Source: an uncultured Oscillospiraceae bacterium (GTDB lineage: Bacteria > Bacillota > Clostridia > Oscillospirales > Ruminococcaceae). Taken from it: a DNA stretch of 19,346 nt. The stretch spans positions 1 to 19,346 of the forward strand of contig CABUAH010000036.1 in NCBI GenBank assembly GCA_902489475.1, in the 5' to 3' direction. The notes under the pieces were generated by a model, which was not told the DNA's origin, ran no database searches, and saw only the letters and a list, made by a program, of their open reading frames with translations. Both the position numbers and the translations under genes were made by a program. Of this stretch, positions 1-6,907 are shown in pieces; positions within the stretch are counted from its first letter, which is position 1; each line of letters begins with the position of its first letter.

Positions 1-10
1 TTGAAAGTTG

Positions 11-376
11 ATGAACAACAATAATAGTTTATCACACACAAGCTGGAATTGCAAAAATCATGTAGTGTTTGCACCAAAATATCGAAGGAAGATATTTTAC
101 AATGAATATAAGTTAGAAATAGGAAAAATATTAAGAGAATTATGCAATTGGAAAGGAGTAAAAATAATAGAAGCAGAAGTATGTCCGGATCATATACATA
201 TGCTGATAGAAATACCGCCGAAGATGAGTGTATCGGGATTTATGGGATTTCTGAAAGGGAAGAGCAGTCTGATAATACACCAAAGGCATGGGGATTTAAA
301 ATACAAATATGGTAACAGAAGTTTTTGGTGCAGAGGGTATTTTGTAGATACTGTAGGACGCATTCAGCGCTCTTAA
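11..376 (+). pseudogene. tnpA: IS200/IS605-family TnpA transposase, truncated at the 3' end
   Basis: This is the N-terminal four fifths of a Y1 (HUH) single-strand transposase of the IS200 type. The metal-binding H-x-H is visible in C-P-D-H-I-H-M near residue 62, followed by the family's P-P-K-M-S-V-S-G-F-M-G-L-K-G-K-S block and G-N-R-x-F-W-x-x-G-Y-x-V-x-T-V-G. The family normally continues into a helix carrying the catalytic tyrosine and ends at about 140-155 residues. Here recognisable homology stops after T-V-G at about position 360, the last residues are unrelated, and the tyrosine helix is missing. The product should therefore be inactive. ATG at 11 is the likely start, with TTG at 8 possible. 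The left end of the element lies outside the window. Confidence 0.85.
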
Positions 377-453
377 AAATACGAAGATCAAGACGGCAAC
401 AATGGCAAATATAACAGCGAGAACAATCAAGACTATTTTGTTGTTTTCTTCAT
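365..453 (-). pseudogene. N-terminal remnant of a membrane or secreted protein gene
   Basis: An ATG at 453 (minus strand) preceded by AGAGG opens a frame M-K-K-T-T-K that hits a stop after six codons. One base over, the frame runs N-N-K-I-V-L-I-V-L-A-V-I-F and on through a hydrophobic stretch of more than 20 residues, as in a signal anchor. It ends abruptly at the junction with the transposase fragment near 360-365. I read this as the first ~30 codons of a membrane protein gene with a one-base shift, cut off by the insertion sequence. The family is not recognisable. Confidence 0.4.
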
Positions 454-483
454 AAGAGCCTCTTTCTTATAGCGGAAGCAGTT

Positions 484-666
484 TTAGTATTGTTTATCCA
501 CCAATTCAAGCCCGCAGTCCTTCAAATCACCGTTAATTGCATCCGAAAGCCACCTTGCAATCGACTGTTGCTGTTCTTCAAACGGCAGCCATACCGTAGG
601 CGTTGTGATGATCGTATGCATGGTCAGATTTCTCGGATCGTCATACCACAGATTAGAAACATTCTC
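484..666 (-). pseudogene. C-terminal remnant of an unidentified protein gene
   Basis: On the minus strand an open stretch of 60 codons without a start codon reads E-N-V-S-N-L-W-Y-D-D-P-R-N-L, a middle with T-P-T-V-W-L-P-F-E-E-Q-Q-Q, and the end L-E-L-V-D-K-Q-Y before TAA at 484-486. Its composition is that of a folded protein and no competing frame is convincing. It lies just after, and in frame with, the stop of the decarboxylase, but has no ribosome site. I take it as the 3' end of a gene lost by deletion. The family is not recognised. Confidence 0.4.
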
Positions 667-675
667 TGTATTTTT

Positions 676-2094
676 TTATTTGAATATAACACTTGAATTT
701 GTCAGCTTTTCTATCGTATCATAAATATCTTTTTCCGTTGTTTCTGGATTGATGGTATACATACGCAAAACTTTTTTCCCACAAAGCTCCGTAGTGAACA
801 CCTGTGCAAATCCGCTTTCCGTAATCTTTTTTGAAATATTTTGATTTATTGCATCTAACTCTTCATCAGATAATGTGCCATTAGATATATAGCGGAAATT
901 TACGATTCCAAGTTGTGCAGGAGATACAATTTCCCACTTCGTGGTTTTACTGATTATTTTTTCTGCAAGTTCAGCCAGAGAACAGCCATGCTCAATAATA
1001 TGTCCTATTTCGTTTGTTCCCATTGTCTGTAAGGTAAGCCACAGCTTCAAACTCCTTGCCGGTCGTGTCAGCTCCGGCCCTAAATCCCAAAATTCAATAC
1101 TTTCTGCCGAGGATTCGGCATCTTTTAAATATTCCGGATGGGCAGCAAAACTATGGGTAAGACATGACTGATTCCGTATTAAAACAACGCTGCACCCATA
1201 AGTTTGAAGCAGCCATTTATGAGCATCCCAACTCAAACTATCTGAAAACTCAATTCCAGATAACCTTTTCCTGTATTTTTCAGACAATAACGCAGATGCA
1301 CCAAACGCGCCATCCACATGCATCCACATTCCATATTCACGACAGAGAGCAGATATTTCAGTCAATGGATCAACGCTTCCCGTATTTGTCGTGCCGGCGG
1401 AAGCAATCACTGCAAACGGTTTTTTATGATTTACTATGTCTTTCTGAATAGCAGATTGCAAGGCAGAAACATCCATACAAAAAAGCGTATCGGTAGGAAT
1501 TACTTGAATCTGTTCCTTACCAAATCCGATAATATGCAGACCTTTGGCTACTGAAGCATGCGTTTGCTCAGATATATATATTTTTGCATTGCCACGTTCA
1601 TCATAAGCAAGCCTTTCATCCCTTGCCGCCGTTAATGCAGTTAGATTTGCAATAGAACCGCCGGAAACAAACAGACCGCCGCTTCCCTCCGGATAACCAA
1701 CCAAACCACACATCCAATGTATCAGTTTCTTTTCTACGAGATCTGCGGCAGGGGCATTGATTTCACAACTTGCATGAGGATTATATGCGTTTGTCATAAC
1801 ATCCCCCATCCATGAAAGTAAAGAGGCAGTGGAGGGAATGCAAGAAAAGCTGCGGGGATGCTGTGCCAGAAGCGTATTTGCGTAAATCTTTTGAAGCATT
1901 TCCGTGTATACTTCTTGAAGTGTGCGCCCAGACAAAGGAATCGTTTGATTTTTCAAAGATTCAAGAGTTTCCTTACTGACAGAACGGGAAACAGAATATG
2001 TATCTAAATGGTTATAGAAATCAACTGCCAGTGAAATAAATTCTTTCATTAAAACTCTGATTTGCTCATTTTGTTCTTTTGTTTTATGTTTCAT
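676..2094 (-). CDS. Aromatic L-amino-acid (tryptophan-type) decarboxylase, PLP group II
   Basis: This 472-residue enzyme is predicted to remove CO2 from an aromatic amino acid and yield an arylamine such as tryptamine or phenethylamine, in the cytoplasm. It is a group II PLP decarboxylase: the cofactor lysine is K293 in D-A-H-K-W, H179 in T-H-A-S-V-A-K stacks on the ring, and D261 in H-V-D-G-A-F-G-A binds the pyridine nitrogen. From memory it closely resembles the characterised Ruminococcus gnavus tryptophan decarboxylase over its whole length, for example in L-S-W-M-G-D-V-M-T-N-A-Y-N, T-N-T-G-S-V-D-P-L-T-E-I-S-A-L-C and E-L-T-R-P-A-R. H107 and W336 match that enzyme's pocket residues, while positions lined by Phe and Leu there look like C85 and N113 here, so the preferred substrate is uncertain. 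AAGGAGG precedes the ATG. It lies 61 bp downstream of the amidohydrolase gene on the same strand, probably in one transcript. Confidence 0.85.
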   Translation of the reverse strand: MKHKTKEQNEQIRVLMKEFISLAVDFYNHLDTYSVSRSVSKETLESLKNQTIPLSGRTLQEVYTEMLQKIYANTLLAQHPRSFSCIPSTASLLSWMGDVMTNAYNPHASCEINAPAADLVEKKLIHWMCGLVGYPEGSGGLFVSGGSIANLTALTAARDERLAYDERGNAKIYISEQTHASVAKGLHIIGFGKEQIQVIPTDTLFCMDVSALQSAIQKDIVNHKKPFAVIASAGTTNTGSVDPLTEISALCREYGMWMHVDGAFGASALLSEKYRKRLSGIEFSDSLSWDAHKWLLQTYGCSVVLIRNQSCLTHSFAAHPEYLKDAESSAESIEFWDLGPELTRPARSLKLWLTLQTMGTNEIGHIIEHGCSLAELAEKIISKTTKWEIVSPAQLGIVNFRYISNGTLSDEELDAINQNISKKITESGFAQVFTTELCGKKVLRMYTINPETTEKDIYDTIEKLTNSSVIFK

Positions 2095-2155
2095 AATTTT
2101 TCCTCCTTAACTTTCGAAAAGGGTGATTTCCAGAAAAGTACTGTATCAATAGCAT

Positions 2156-3004
2156 TTATAATTTTAATAGTCTTGCTGCGTTTTCGCCTAAAATTGCTTT
2201 TCTTTCTTCTAAAGACAACGGCAAAGAATTAATTTCATCTACGCTTGCCTTTTGATATCGCCAAGGACTATCCGAGCCAAACAGCAATCTTTCTGCTCCA
2301 AAAACTTTAACAAAGTGCAAGAATTGTTTTTGTGTCATAGTTTCTAAAGAGCCACCTGTCCAAGTATCTCCTGCTAAAGGAATAATCGATCCAAGGCAGT
2401 AAGCAGTATCAAGATAAAACGGCGTTTTTGCAAGTAAATATTCAGCTTCATCCCACTGCCGCCATCCTCCCATATGTGCCAAAATTAAAGGTATTTGTCC
2501 CAAATCCTGATACACTTGCAAAATCATTTTCGGCGTACAGAATATTTCGTTGGGAGAATCAATATCAAATCCGGTATGCGTTAGAATAATCAAACCAAGT
2601 TCTGCTGCTTTATCCATAATATGAAGATAGCGTAAATCGTTTAAATTAACTTTTTGAAACACCGGATGAATTTTTATACCTTTTATTCCCGAATGTGCTA
2701 AGCGTGTTAATTCTTGCTTCCAATCTGAAAAATCCGGATGAATTGCACCAAATGGCAACAAACCTGTTTCAGGAAACAACATATTTGCCGAGATAGCCCT
2801 ATCATTCATATGGCGTACTTGTTTCTGATCGGTTGCTACGGGAAGTGTAACGCAATAATTTACTCCGGCTTTTTTGCAAGTCTCTTGTAAACCCACAGAT
2901 GTGCCGTCTCAAAACGGTTGCGTGTGGGAAGCATTTTTAAGCTTTTTTATGGCCTTGTCTGCAATATTATCAGGAAAAATGTGCGTGTGAATATCAATAA
3001 TCAT
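2156..3004 (-). pseudogene. Amidohydrolase-family metal hydrolase interrupted by an in-frame TGA
   Basis: Read from ATG at 3004, preceded by AAGAAGGG, the frame gives a TIM-barrel amidohydrolase of 282 codons. It contains the N-terminal metal motif D-I-H-T-H-I-F, the strand I-K-I-H-P, histidines in I-L-T-H-T-G and I-L-A-H-M-G-G, and the aspartate in L-F-G-S-D-S-P-W. Codon 32 (2909-2911) is TGA, and the same frame continues uninterrupted on both sides, so a single point change such as CGA to TGA explains it. Translation restarting at GTG 2896 would give 246 residues but lose the H-x-H metal ligands, and that GTG has only a weak ribosome site. The gene precedes the decarboxylase and may have acted on a related substrate or product. 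The substrate cannot be read from the sequence. Confidence 0.75.
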
Positions 3005-3048
3005 GCAAAAAATACCCTTCTTAAAATGTCTTTATAATAGAACCCTCC

Positions 3049-3077
3049 TTGACTTTTCTGATATATAATGCTATCAT
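3049..3077 (+). promoter_or_regulatory. Promoter for the LysR gene
   Basis: TTGACT (3049-3054) and TATCAT (3072-3077) are separated by 17 bp, giving a start near 3084 and a leader of about 60 nt before the LysR start codon. Confidence 0.5.
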
Positions 3078-3117
3078 AAAAACACCTATTTGTAAAATTC
3101 ATAATATTTATAATATC

Positions 3118-3134
3118 GTTCAATATTTTTGAAC
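3118..3134. promoter_or_regulatory. Inverted repeat GTTCAA-N5-TTGAAC, candidate LysR operator
   Basis: A perfect 6-bp inverted repeat with a 5-bp centre lies 9 bp upstream of the LysR start codon, directly before its GAGGTG ribosome site and within the divergent region shared with the amidohydrolase/decarboxylase pair. It fits the T-N11-A pattern of LysR-type boxes. Its place downstream of the predicted lysR promoter suits autorepression. The assignment to this regulator is inferred. Confidence 0.4.
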
Positions 3135-3143
3135 TGAGGTGCA

Positions 3144-4046
3144 ATGAAAATGGAAATACGGAATCTCATAACTTTTGTACGGATTGCAGAAATTCAAAAT
3201 TTTTCTAAAACAGCAGAGCAATTAGGTTACTCACAATCTGCTGTTACCATGCAGATTAAACAATTAGAATCCGAACTACATACACAATTATTTGAAAGAA
3301 TTGGAAAGCAGATAAAATTGACACAAGCAGGAGAACGATTATTGCCCTATGCAATAGAAATAATAAATTCTATCAGAAAAGCGGAAAGTATTGTTCAAGA
3401 ACCTGAACAAATTACAGGGAAACTGCGCATTGGAACATGTGAATCTTATGTAAGCAGTATTTTGCCTCCTGTCATTATGGAACTTACTAAACTATGTCCC
3501 CGTGTGGAAATCAGTACATGTACGGCATTAGTTCCGGATTTATTTAATATGCTCAGGCAAAATGATATTGACATTTTGTACTTTCTTGATGAAAAGATAT
3601 ATTTTCCGGAATGGATTAAGGTTTCAGAGCAACCAGAAAAATCATTCTTTGTTGCATCGTCCGCTTCCCCCTTAGCGAAAATGAAACAGATTTCTATTGA
3701 ACGCTTACTTCAAGAACCATTTTTTCTAACCGAAAAGGGCATTAGTTACCGCTATGCAATGGAACAATTTTTAGCAGCAAAAGGTTATGAATTACACCCT
3801 TTTTGGGAGGTGGGAAGCACAGATGTGATTACCGGTTTATTGCTAAAAAACAAGGGAATATCTTTTTTGCCGGAGTATGTCGTGCGTGAGTATGTAAGAA
3901 GCGGTCAGCTTGTTGTTTTAGATACCGAATGTCCAGAAATCGTCATGTGGAGTCAGCTTGTGTACCATCGAAACAAGTGTGTTACACCACAGATGAACCT
4001 ATTTTTAGAAGTAATATTAAAACATATAGATAAGCAAAAAGAATAA
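3144..4046 (+). CDS. LysR-family transcriptional regulator
   Basis: This 300-residue protein has the standard LysR layout. A winged helix-turn-helix spans about residues 4-62 (F-S-K-T-A-E-Q-L-G-Y-S-Q-S-A-V-T-M-Q-I-K-Q-L-E) with the linker helix behind it, and a periplasmic-binding-protein-like effector domain runs from about residue 90 to the end. Full length matches the family. GAGGTG precedes the ATG; a second ATG two codons on is a less likely start. The gene is divergent from the amidohydrolase and decarboxylase genes. LysR proteins commonly regulate the neighbouring divergent operon with a small-molecule inducer, so the decarboxylase pathway is the likely target and an aromatic compound a possible inducer. 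The last two statements are inference from context. Confidence 0.9.
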   Translation: MKMEIRNLITFVRIAEIQNFSKTAEQLGYSQSAVTMQIKQLESELHTQLFERIGKQIKLTQAGERLLPYAIEIINSIRKAESIVQEPEQITGKLRIGTCESYVSSILPPVIMELTKLCPRVEISTCTALVPDLFNMLRQNDIDILYFLDEKIYFPEWIKVSEQPEKSFFVASSASPLAKMKQISIERLLQEPFFLTEKGISYRYAMEQFLAAKGYELHPFWEVGSTDVITGLLLKNKGISFLPEYVVREYVRSGQLVVLDTECPEIVMWSQLVYHRNKCVTPQMNLFLEVILKHIDKQKE

Positions 4047-4080
4047 CAACACGCATAATGACCTATAACTTATGTATTAA

Positions 4081-4114
4081 GCTGCTTGCTAAAACAGCAG
4101 GCGGCTTTTCTTTT
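4081..4114 (+). terminator. Rho-independent terminator after the LysR gene
   Basis: A 10-bp stem, GCTGCTTGCT with AGCAGGCGGC and two G-U pairs, closes a 5-nt loop and is followed by TTTTCTTTT. It lies 35 bp after the LysR stop. Confidence 0.8.
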
Positions 4115-4156
4115 AATACTACGGTATCTCCATGCTACGATTTCATAATGCTCTAT

Positions 4157-4198
4157 TGTGATAACATCACGGAAAGCTGTAGGAAAACTTGATAGAAT
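4157..4198 (+). promoter_or_regulatory. Crp-type box 1 and -10 element before the FTR-like gene
   Basis: TGTGATAACATCACG (4157-4171) holds the near-palindrome GTGAT-N3-ATCAC centred at 4164. A -10 hexamer TAGAAT follows at 4193-4198, its first base 29 bp from the box centre. No good -35 hexamer is present and the box sits where one would be, as in class II activator promoters. The same box and spacing recur at 4457 and 8461. Confidence 0.7.
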
Positions 4199-4228
4199 AA
4201 CGCTATAAACTATCGAAGGAGAAGAAAA

Positions 4229-4426
4229 ATGAAAATCAAATTAAATCCCGATACGGAAATTGTCAGAACCATAAAAGAAGGACTGAAAAAGACGGGCGGC
4301 TACTGTCCTTGCCGCAGAGAAAAAACGGATGATACCAAGTGTATGTGCAAGGAATTCAAAGATCAGATCGCCGATCCAAACTTTGAAGGCTTTTGCCATT
4401 GTATGCTCTACTATAAGGAAAAGTAA
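4229..4426 (+). CDS. Ferredoxin-thioredoxin reductase catalytic-chain-like protein
   Basis: This 65-residue protein has the three paired cysteines of the ferredoxin:thioredoxin reductase catalytic chain: C26-P-C28, C38-M-C40 and C56-H-C58, with the typical ends C-P-C-R and G-F-C-H-C-x-L-Y-Y-K. In that family four cysteines bind a 4Fe-4S cluster and a neighbouring pair forms the disulfide that reduces thioredoxin. The gap between the first two motifs is shorter than in plant enzymes, as in some small anaerobe homologues. No variable (beta-barrel) subunit is encoded nearby. A thioredoxin gene follows 103 bp downstream, which makes thioredoxin the likely partner and ferredoxin or a rubredoxin the likely electron donor. 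AAGGAG precedes the ATG, and box 1 controls the promoter. Confidence 0.85.
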   Translation: MKIKLNPDTEIVRTIKEGLKKTGGYCPCRREKTDDTKCMCKEFKDQIADPNFEGFCHCMLYYKEK

Positions 4427-4456
4427 TATTAAATTAACGAACAGAAAAAGAGGTAA

Positions 4457-4497
4457 GTGATAACATCACAGAACTCTGATTTCAAATCGGTTAAAAT
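4457..4497 (+). promoter_or_regulatory. Crp-type box 2 and -10 element before the thioredoxin operon
   Basis: GTGATAACATCAC (4457-4469), followed by AGAA, repeats box 1. A -10 hexamer TAAAAT begins at 4492, again 29 bp from the box centre at 4463. The start site near 4504 leaves a short leader with AAAGGAGG before the thioredoxin gene. Confidence 0.7.
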
Positions 4498-4529
4498 GAA
4501 AATACAATAAAGCAAAGGAGGACACGAAA

Positions 4530-4835
4530 ATGTCTGTGATTAAAATCAATAATGAAAATTTCGCAAGCGAAGTTATGAATTCCGATAAACCCGTACTTCT
4601 CGATTTCTATGCCGATTGGTGCGGCCCCTGCCGTATGGTGGGTCCGATCGTATCGGAAATCGCAAATGAGCGAAACGATGTCAAGGTCGGCAAAATCAAT
4701 GTTGACGAACAGCCGGAGCTTGCAGCTCAGTTTCAGGTAATGAGCATTCCTATGCTCGCTGTAATCAAAAATGGAAAGCTCGAAAATCAGGTTGTGGGTT
4801 ACAGACCGAAAGAGCAGATTGAAGCGATGCTGTAA
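4530..4835 (+). CDS. trxA: Thioredoxin
   Basis: This is a classical 101-residue cytoplasmic thioredoxin. The redox-active site W30-C31-G-P-C34 and the cis-proline of S-I-P (P74) are in place, and the length is that of the family. It reduces protein disulfides and in this setting is the likely substrate of the FTR-like protein encoded just upstream. It heads a tight three-gene operon: 9 bp separate its stop from the rhodanese start, and the rhodanese stop directly abuts the start of the CoA-disulfide-reductase-like gene. AAAGGAGG precedes the ATG. Thioredoxin can pass electrons to rhodanese persulfides, so the grouping suggests sulfane-sulfur turnover. That last step is inference. Confidence 0.95.
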   Translation: MSVIKINNENFASEVMNSDKPVLLDFYADWCGPCRMVGPIVSEIANERNDVKVGKINVDEQPELAAQFQVMSIPMLAVIKNGKLENQVVGYRPKEQIEAML

Positions 4836-4844
4836 GGGGAAAAT

Positions 4845-5165
4845 ATGGGACTGTTTAATTTCTTCCGCAACACCGACATAAACGTCGGTGTTGCGGAATA
4901 CAAAACAAATGACGGTGCGATATTGCTGGATGTCAGAACGGCAGAGGAATACCGTGACGGACACATCGACGGAAGCGTCAACATACCTCTTGATAGAATT
5001 TCTTCCGTTGAGAATACCGTCAAAGACAAAAGCACGCCGCTTTATGTGCATTGTTTAAGCGGCGGTAGAAGCGGACAAGCTGTATCCTATTTGAAACAAA
5101 TGGGTTATACAAACGCAAAAAATATCGGCGGCATCAGCAGCTACCGTGGAAAGGTGGTAAGATAA
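4845..5165 (+). CDS. Rhodanese-domain sulfurtransferase
   Basis: A single-domain rhodanese of 106 residues. The family's L-L-D-V-R-T-x-x-E-Y-x-x-G-H-I-x-G-x-x-N-I-P spans about residues 27-48, and the catalytic loop C70-L-S-G-G-R-S-G carries the persulfide cysteine. No signal peptide is present, so it acts in the cytoplasm. It probably accepts or donates sulfane sulfur with the thioredoxin before it and the CoADR-rhodanese fusion after it. Codons 7-18 are written as a perfect 15-bp inverted repeat (listed separately), which is unusual inside a coding sequence. The start is set by AGGGGAAAAT just after the thioredoxin stop. Confidence 0.9.
   Translation: MGLFNFFRNTDINVGVAEYKTNDGAILLDVRTAEEYRDGHIDGSVNIPLDRISSVENTVKDKSTPLYVHCLSGGRSGQAVSYLKQMGYTNAKNIGGISSYRGKVVR
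4863..4898 (+). repeat. Perfect 15-bp inverted repeat inside the rhodanese coding sequence
   Basis: TTCCGCAACACCGAC (4863-4877), a 6-nt loop ATAAAC, and GTCGGTGTTGCGGAA (4884-4898) form a GC-rich hairpin that begins 18 nt into the gene. There is no T tract behind it, so it is not an ordinary terminator. It could slow ribosomes, set an mRNA end, or bind a protein. Confidence 0.85.
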
Positions 5166-6857
5166 ATGAAGGTTGTAATTATAGGCGGCGTTGCAGGCGG
5201 CGCTACTGCGGCGGCAAGAATACGCAGGCTTGATGAGCAGGCGGAAATCGTTGTTTTTGAGCGTTCGGGATTCATCTCATACGCTAACTGCGGTTTGCCG
5301 TATTACATCGGCGGCACCATTGAAGATGAAAATGATCTAACCTTGCAGACGCCCGAAAGCTTTTGGAAGCGCTTCAGAGTTAAGATGAATGTGCATCATG
5401 AAGTTACGGCAATTCATCCTGACAGCAAAACCGTTACCGTAAAAAATCTTGAAAACGGTAAAGTCTTTACCGAGAGTTATGACAAGCTCGTGCTTTCGCC
5501 CGGTGCTAAGCCGATAAAGCCGGGCTTTGACGGTGTTGACAGCAATAAGATATTTACGATCCGTACCGTTGAGGATACGCTTAGAGTCAAGAAATATACG
5601 GATGAGCATCGTACGAAATCGGCAGTTGTTGTCGGTGGAGGATTTATCGGAATCGAAGTTGCGGAAAACTTAGGTGATCTAGGAATAGATGTAACCCTTG
5701 TCGAAGCCGCAGAGCAGCTTATGGCTCCGTTTGACAGGGACATGGCATCGTTTATTCATGCTGAAATCCGTAAAAACGGTATCAATCTGATGCTGGATAC
5801 TATGGTTGAGGGTTTTGCCGATACCAATTGCGGCATTGATGTGAAGCTCAAAAATGCTCCGACGCTTCATGCGGATATGGTTGTAATGGCAATCGGCGTT
5901 GCTCCCGAAACCACGCTCGCGAAAGAAGCGGGTTTGGAACTCGGAATCAAGAACAGCATTGTGGTCAATGACAGAATGGAGACCTCCATTCCTGATATTT
6001 ATGCAGTTGGAGATGCAGTGCAGATTAAGAATTTTGTAACGGATGCAGAAACACTCATTTCCCTTGCCGGTCCTGCAAACAAGCAGGGCAGAATTGCCGC
6101 CGACAACATTTGCGGCGGGGACAGCCGTTATACGGGCGGTCAGGGTAGTTCGGTCATCAAGATATTTGATATGACTGCTGCCTCTACTGGTATTAACGAA
6201 AAAACCGCAAAATCTCTTGGTATCGCTGTAGATAAGGTTATTCTTTCCCCCATGAGTCATGCCGGATATTATCCCGGCGGTAAGATGATGACTTTAAAGG
6301 TACTTTTCGAGAAAGACACATACCGCCTGCTCGGGGCTCAAATTGTAGGCTTTGACGGTGTCGATAAGAGGATAGATGTGCTAGCAACCGCTATCCGTGC
6401 CGGCATGAAAGCATACGAACTTACTGAGCTTGACCTTGCGTATGCTCCGCCGTATTCCTCTGCAAAGGACCCTGTGAATATGGCAGGCTATATCATTGAA
6501 AACATGAAGAACGGTATTGTAAAGCAGTGGTATTACGAGGAGAATGAAATACTTCCCCGTGACGGAAGCGTAACGCTTCTTGATACACGCACGTCAATGG
6601 AATACAGTATGGGACATGTAGAAGGTTTTATCAATATTCCTGTTGACGAACTGCGTGAACGCATTAATGAGCTTGACAAGAGCAAGACCGTGTATGTCAT
6701 CTGCCAAAGCGGACTGAGAAGCTATATTGCAAGCAGAATTTTAATTGGCAACGGTTTTGATGCCTATAATTTTGCAGGTGGTTTCCGTTTCTATGATGCA
6801 GTTCATAATGATAAAGCATTAAATAAAACATCCACTCCATGCGGAATGGATGATTAA
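5166..6857 (+). CDS. CoA-disulfide reductase / persulfide reductase with C-terminal rhodanese domain
   Basis: This 563-residue FAD and NAD(P)H enzyme matches the CoADR-Rhd family. The N-terminal dinucleotide fold G-G-V-A-G-G-A-T-A-A-A-R-I-R is followed by the single active cysteine C42 in S-Y-A-N-C-G-L-P-Y-Y-I-G-G. A second NAD(P) fold lies near residues 154-170 (V-V-V-G-G-G-F-I-G-I-E-V-A-E-N-L), then the FAD-binding Y-A-V-G-D-A and the dimerisation domain. From about residue 467 a rhodanese domain ends the protein, with its cysteine C513 in I-C-Q-S-G-L-R-S. Characterised relatives reduce CoA disulfide, CoA persulfide or polysulfide. The start codon directly follows the rhodanese stop, so translation is probably coupled. 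The substrate range is not determinable here. Confidence 0.92.
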   Translation: MKVVIIGGVAGGATAAARIRRLDEQAEIVVFERSGFISYANCGLPYYIGGTIEDENDLTLQTPESFWKRFRVKMNVHHEVTAIHPDSKTVTVKNLENGKVFTESYDKLVLSPGAKPIKPGFDGVDSNKIFTIRTVEDTLRVKKYTDEHRTKSAVVVGGGFIGIEVAENLGDLGIDVTLVEAAEQLMAPFDRDMASFIHAEIRKNGINLMLDTMVEGFADTNCGIDVKLKNAPTLHADMVVMAIGVAPETTLAKEAGLELGIKNSIVVNDRMETSIPDIYAVGDAVQIKNFVTDAETLISLAGPANKQGRIAADNICGGDSRYTGGQGSSVIKIFDMTAASTGINEKTAKSLGIAVDKVILSPMSHAGYYPGGKMMTLKVLFEKDTYRLLGAQIVGFDGVDKRIDVLATAIRAGMKAYELTELDLAYAPPYSSAKDPVNMAGYIIENMKNGIVKQWYYEENEILPRDGSVTLLDTRTSMEYSMGHVEGFINIPVDELRERINELDKSKTVYVICQSGLRSYIASRILIGNGFDAYNFAGGFRFYDAVHNDKALNKTSTPCGMDD

Positions 6858-6862
6858 AGGAA

Positions 6863-6907
6863 AAAGCGCTGAGAATCTATTTTCGAGAATCTCAGCGCTT
6901 TGTTTTA
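6863..6907. terminator. Bidirectional terminator between convergent genes
   Basis: AAAGCGCTGAGA and TCTCAGCGCTTT (12-bp perfect arms, 6863-6874 and 6890-6901) have T-rich tails on the plus strand (TGTTTT) and, read from the minus strand, TTTTTCCTTT. It serves the CoADR gene and the convergent Crp/Fnr gene, whose stop lies within a few bases. Confidence 0.85.

Noticed and set aside
2909..2911. TGA in the amidohydrolase as a selenocysteine codon
   Set aside because: The position is not a catalytic or cysteine site in the family, no convincing hairpin of the selenocysteine type follows, and a single transition from CGA explains it.
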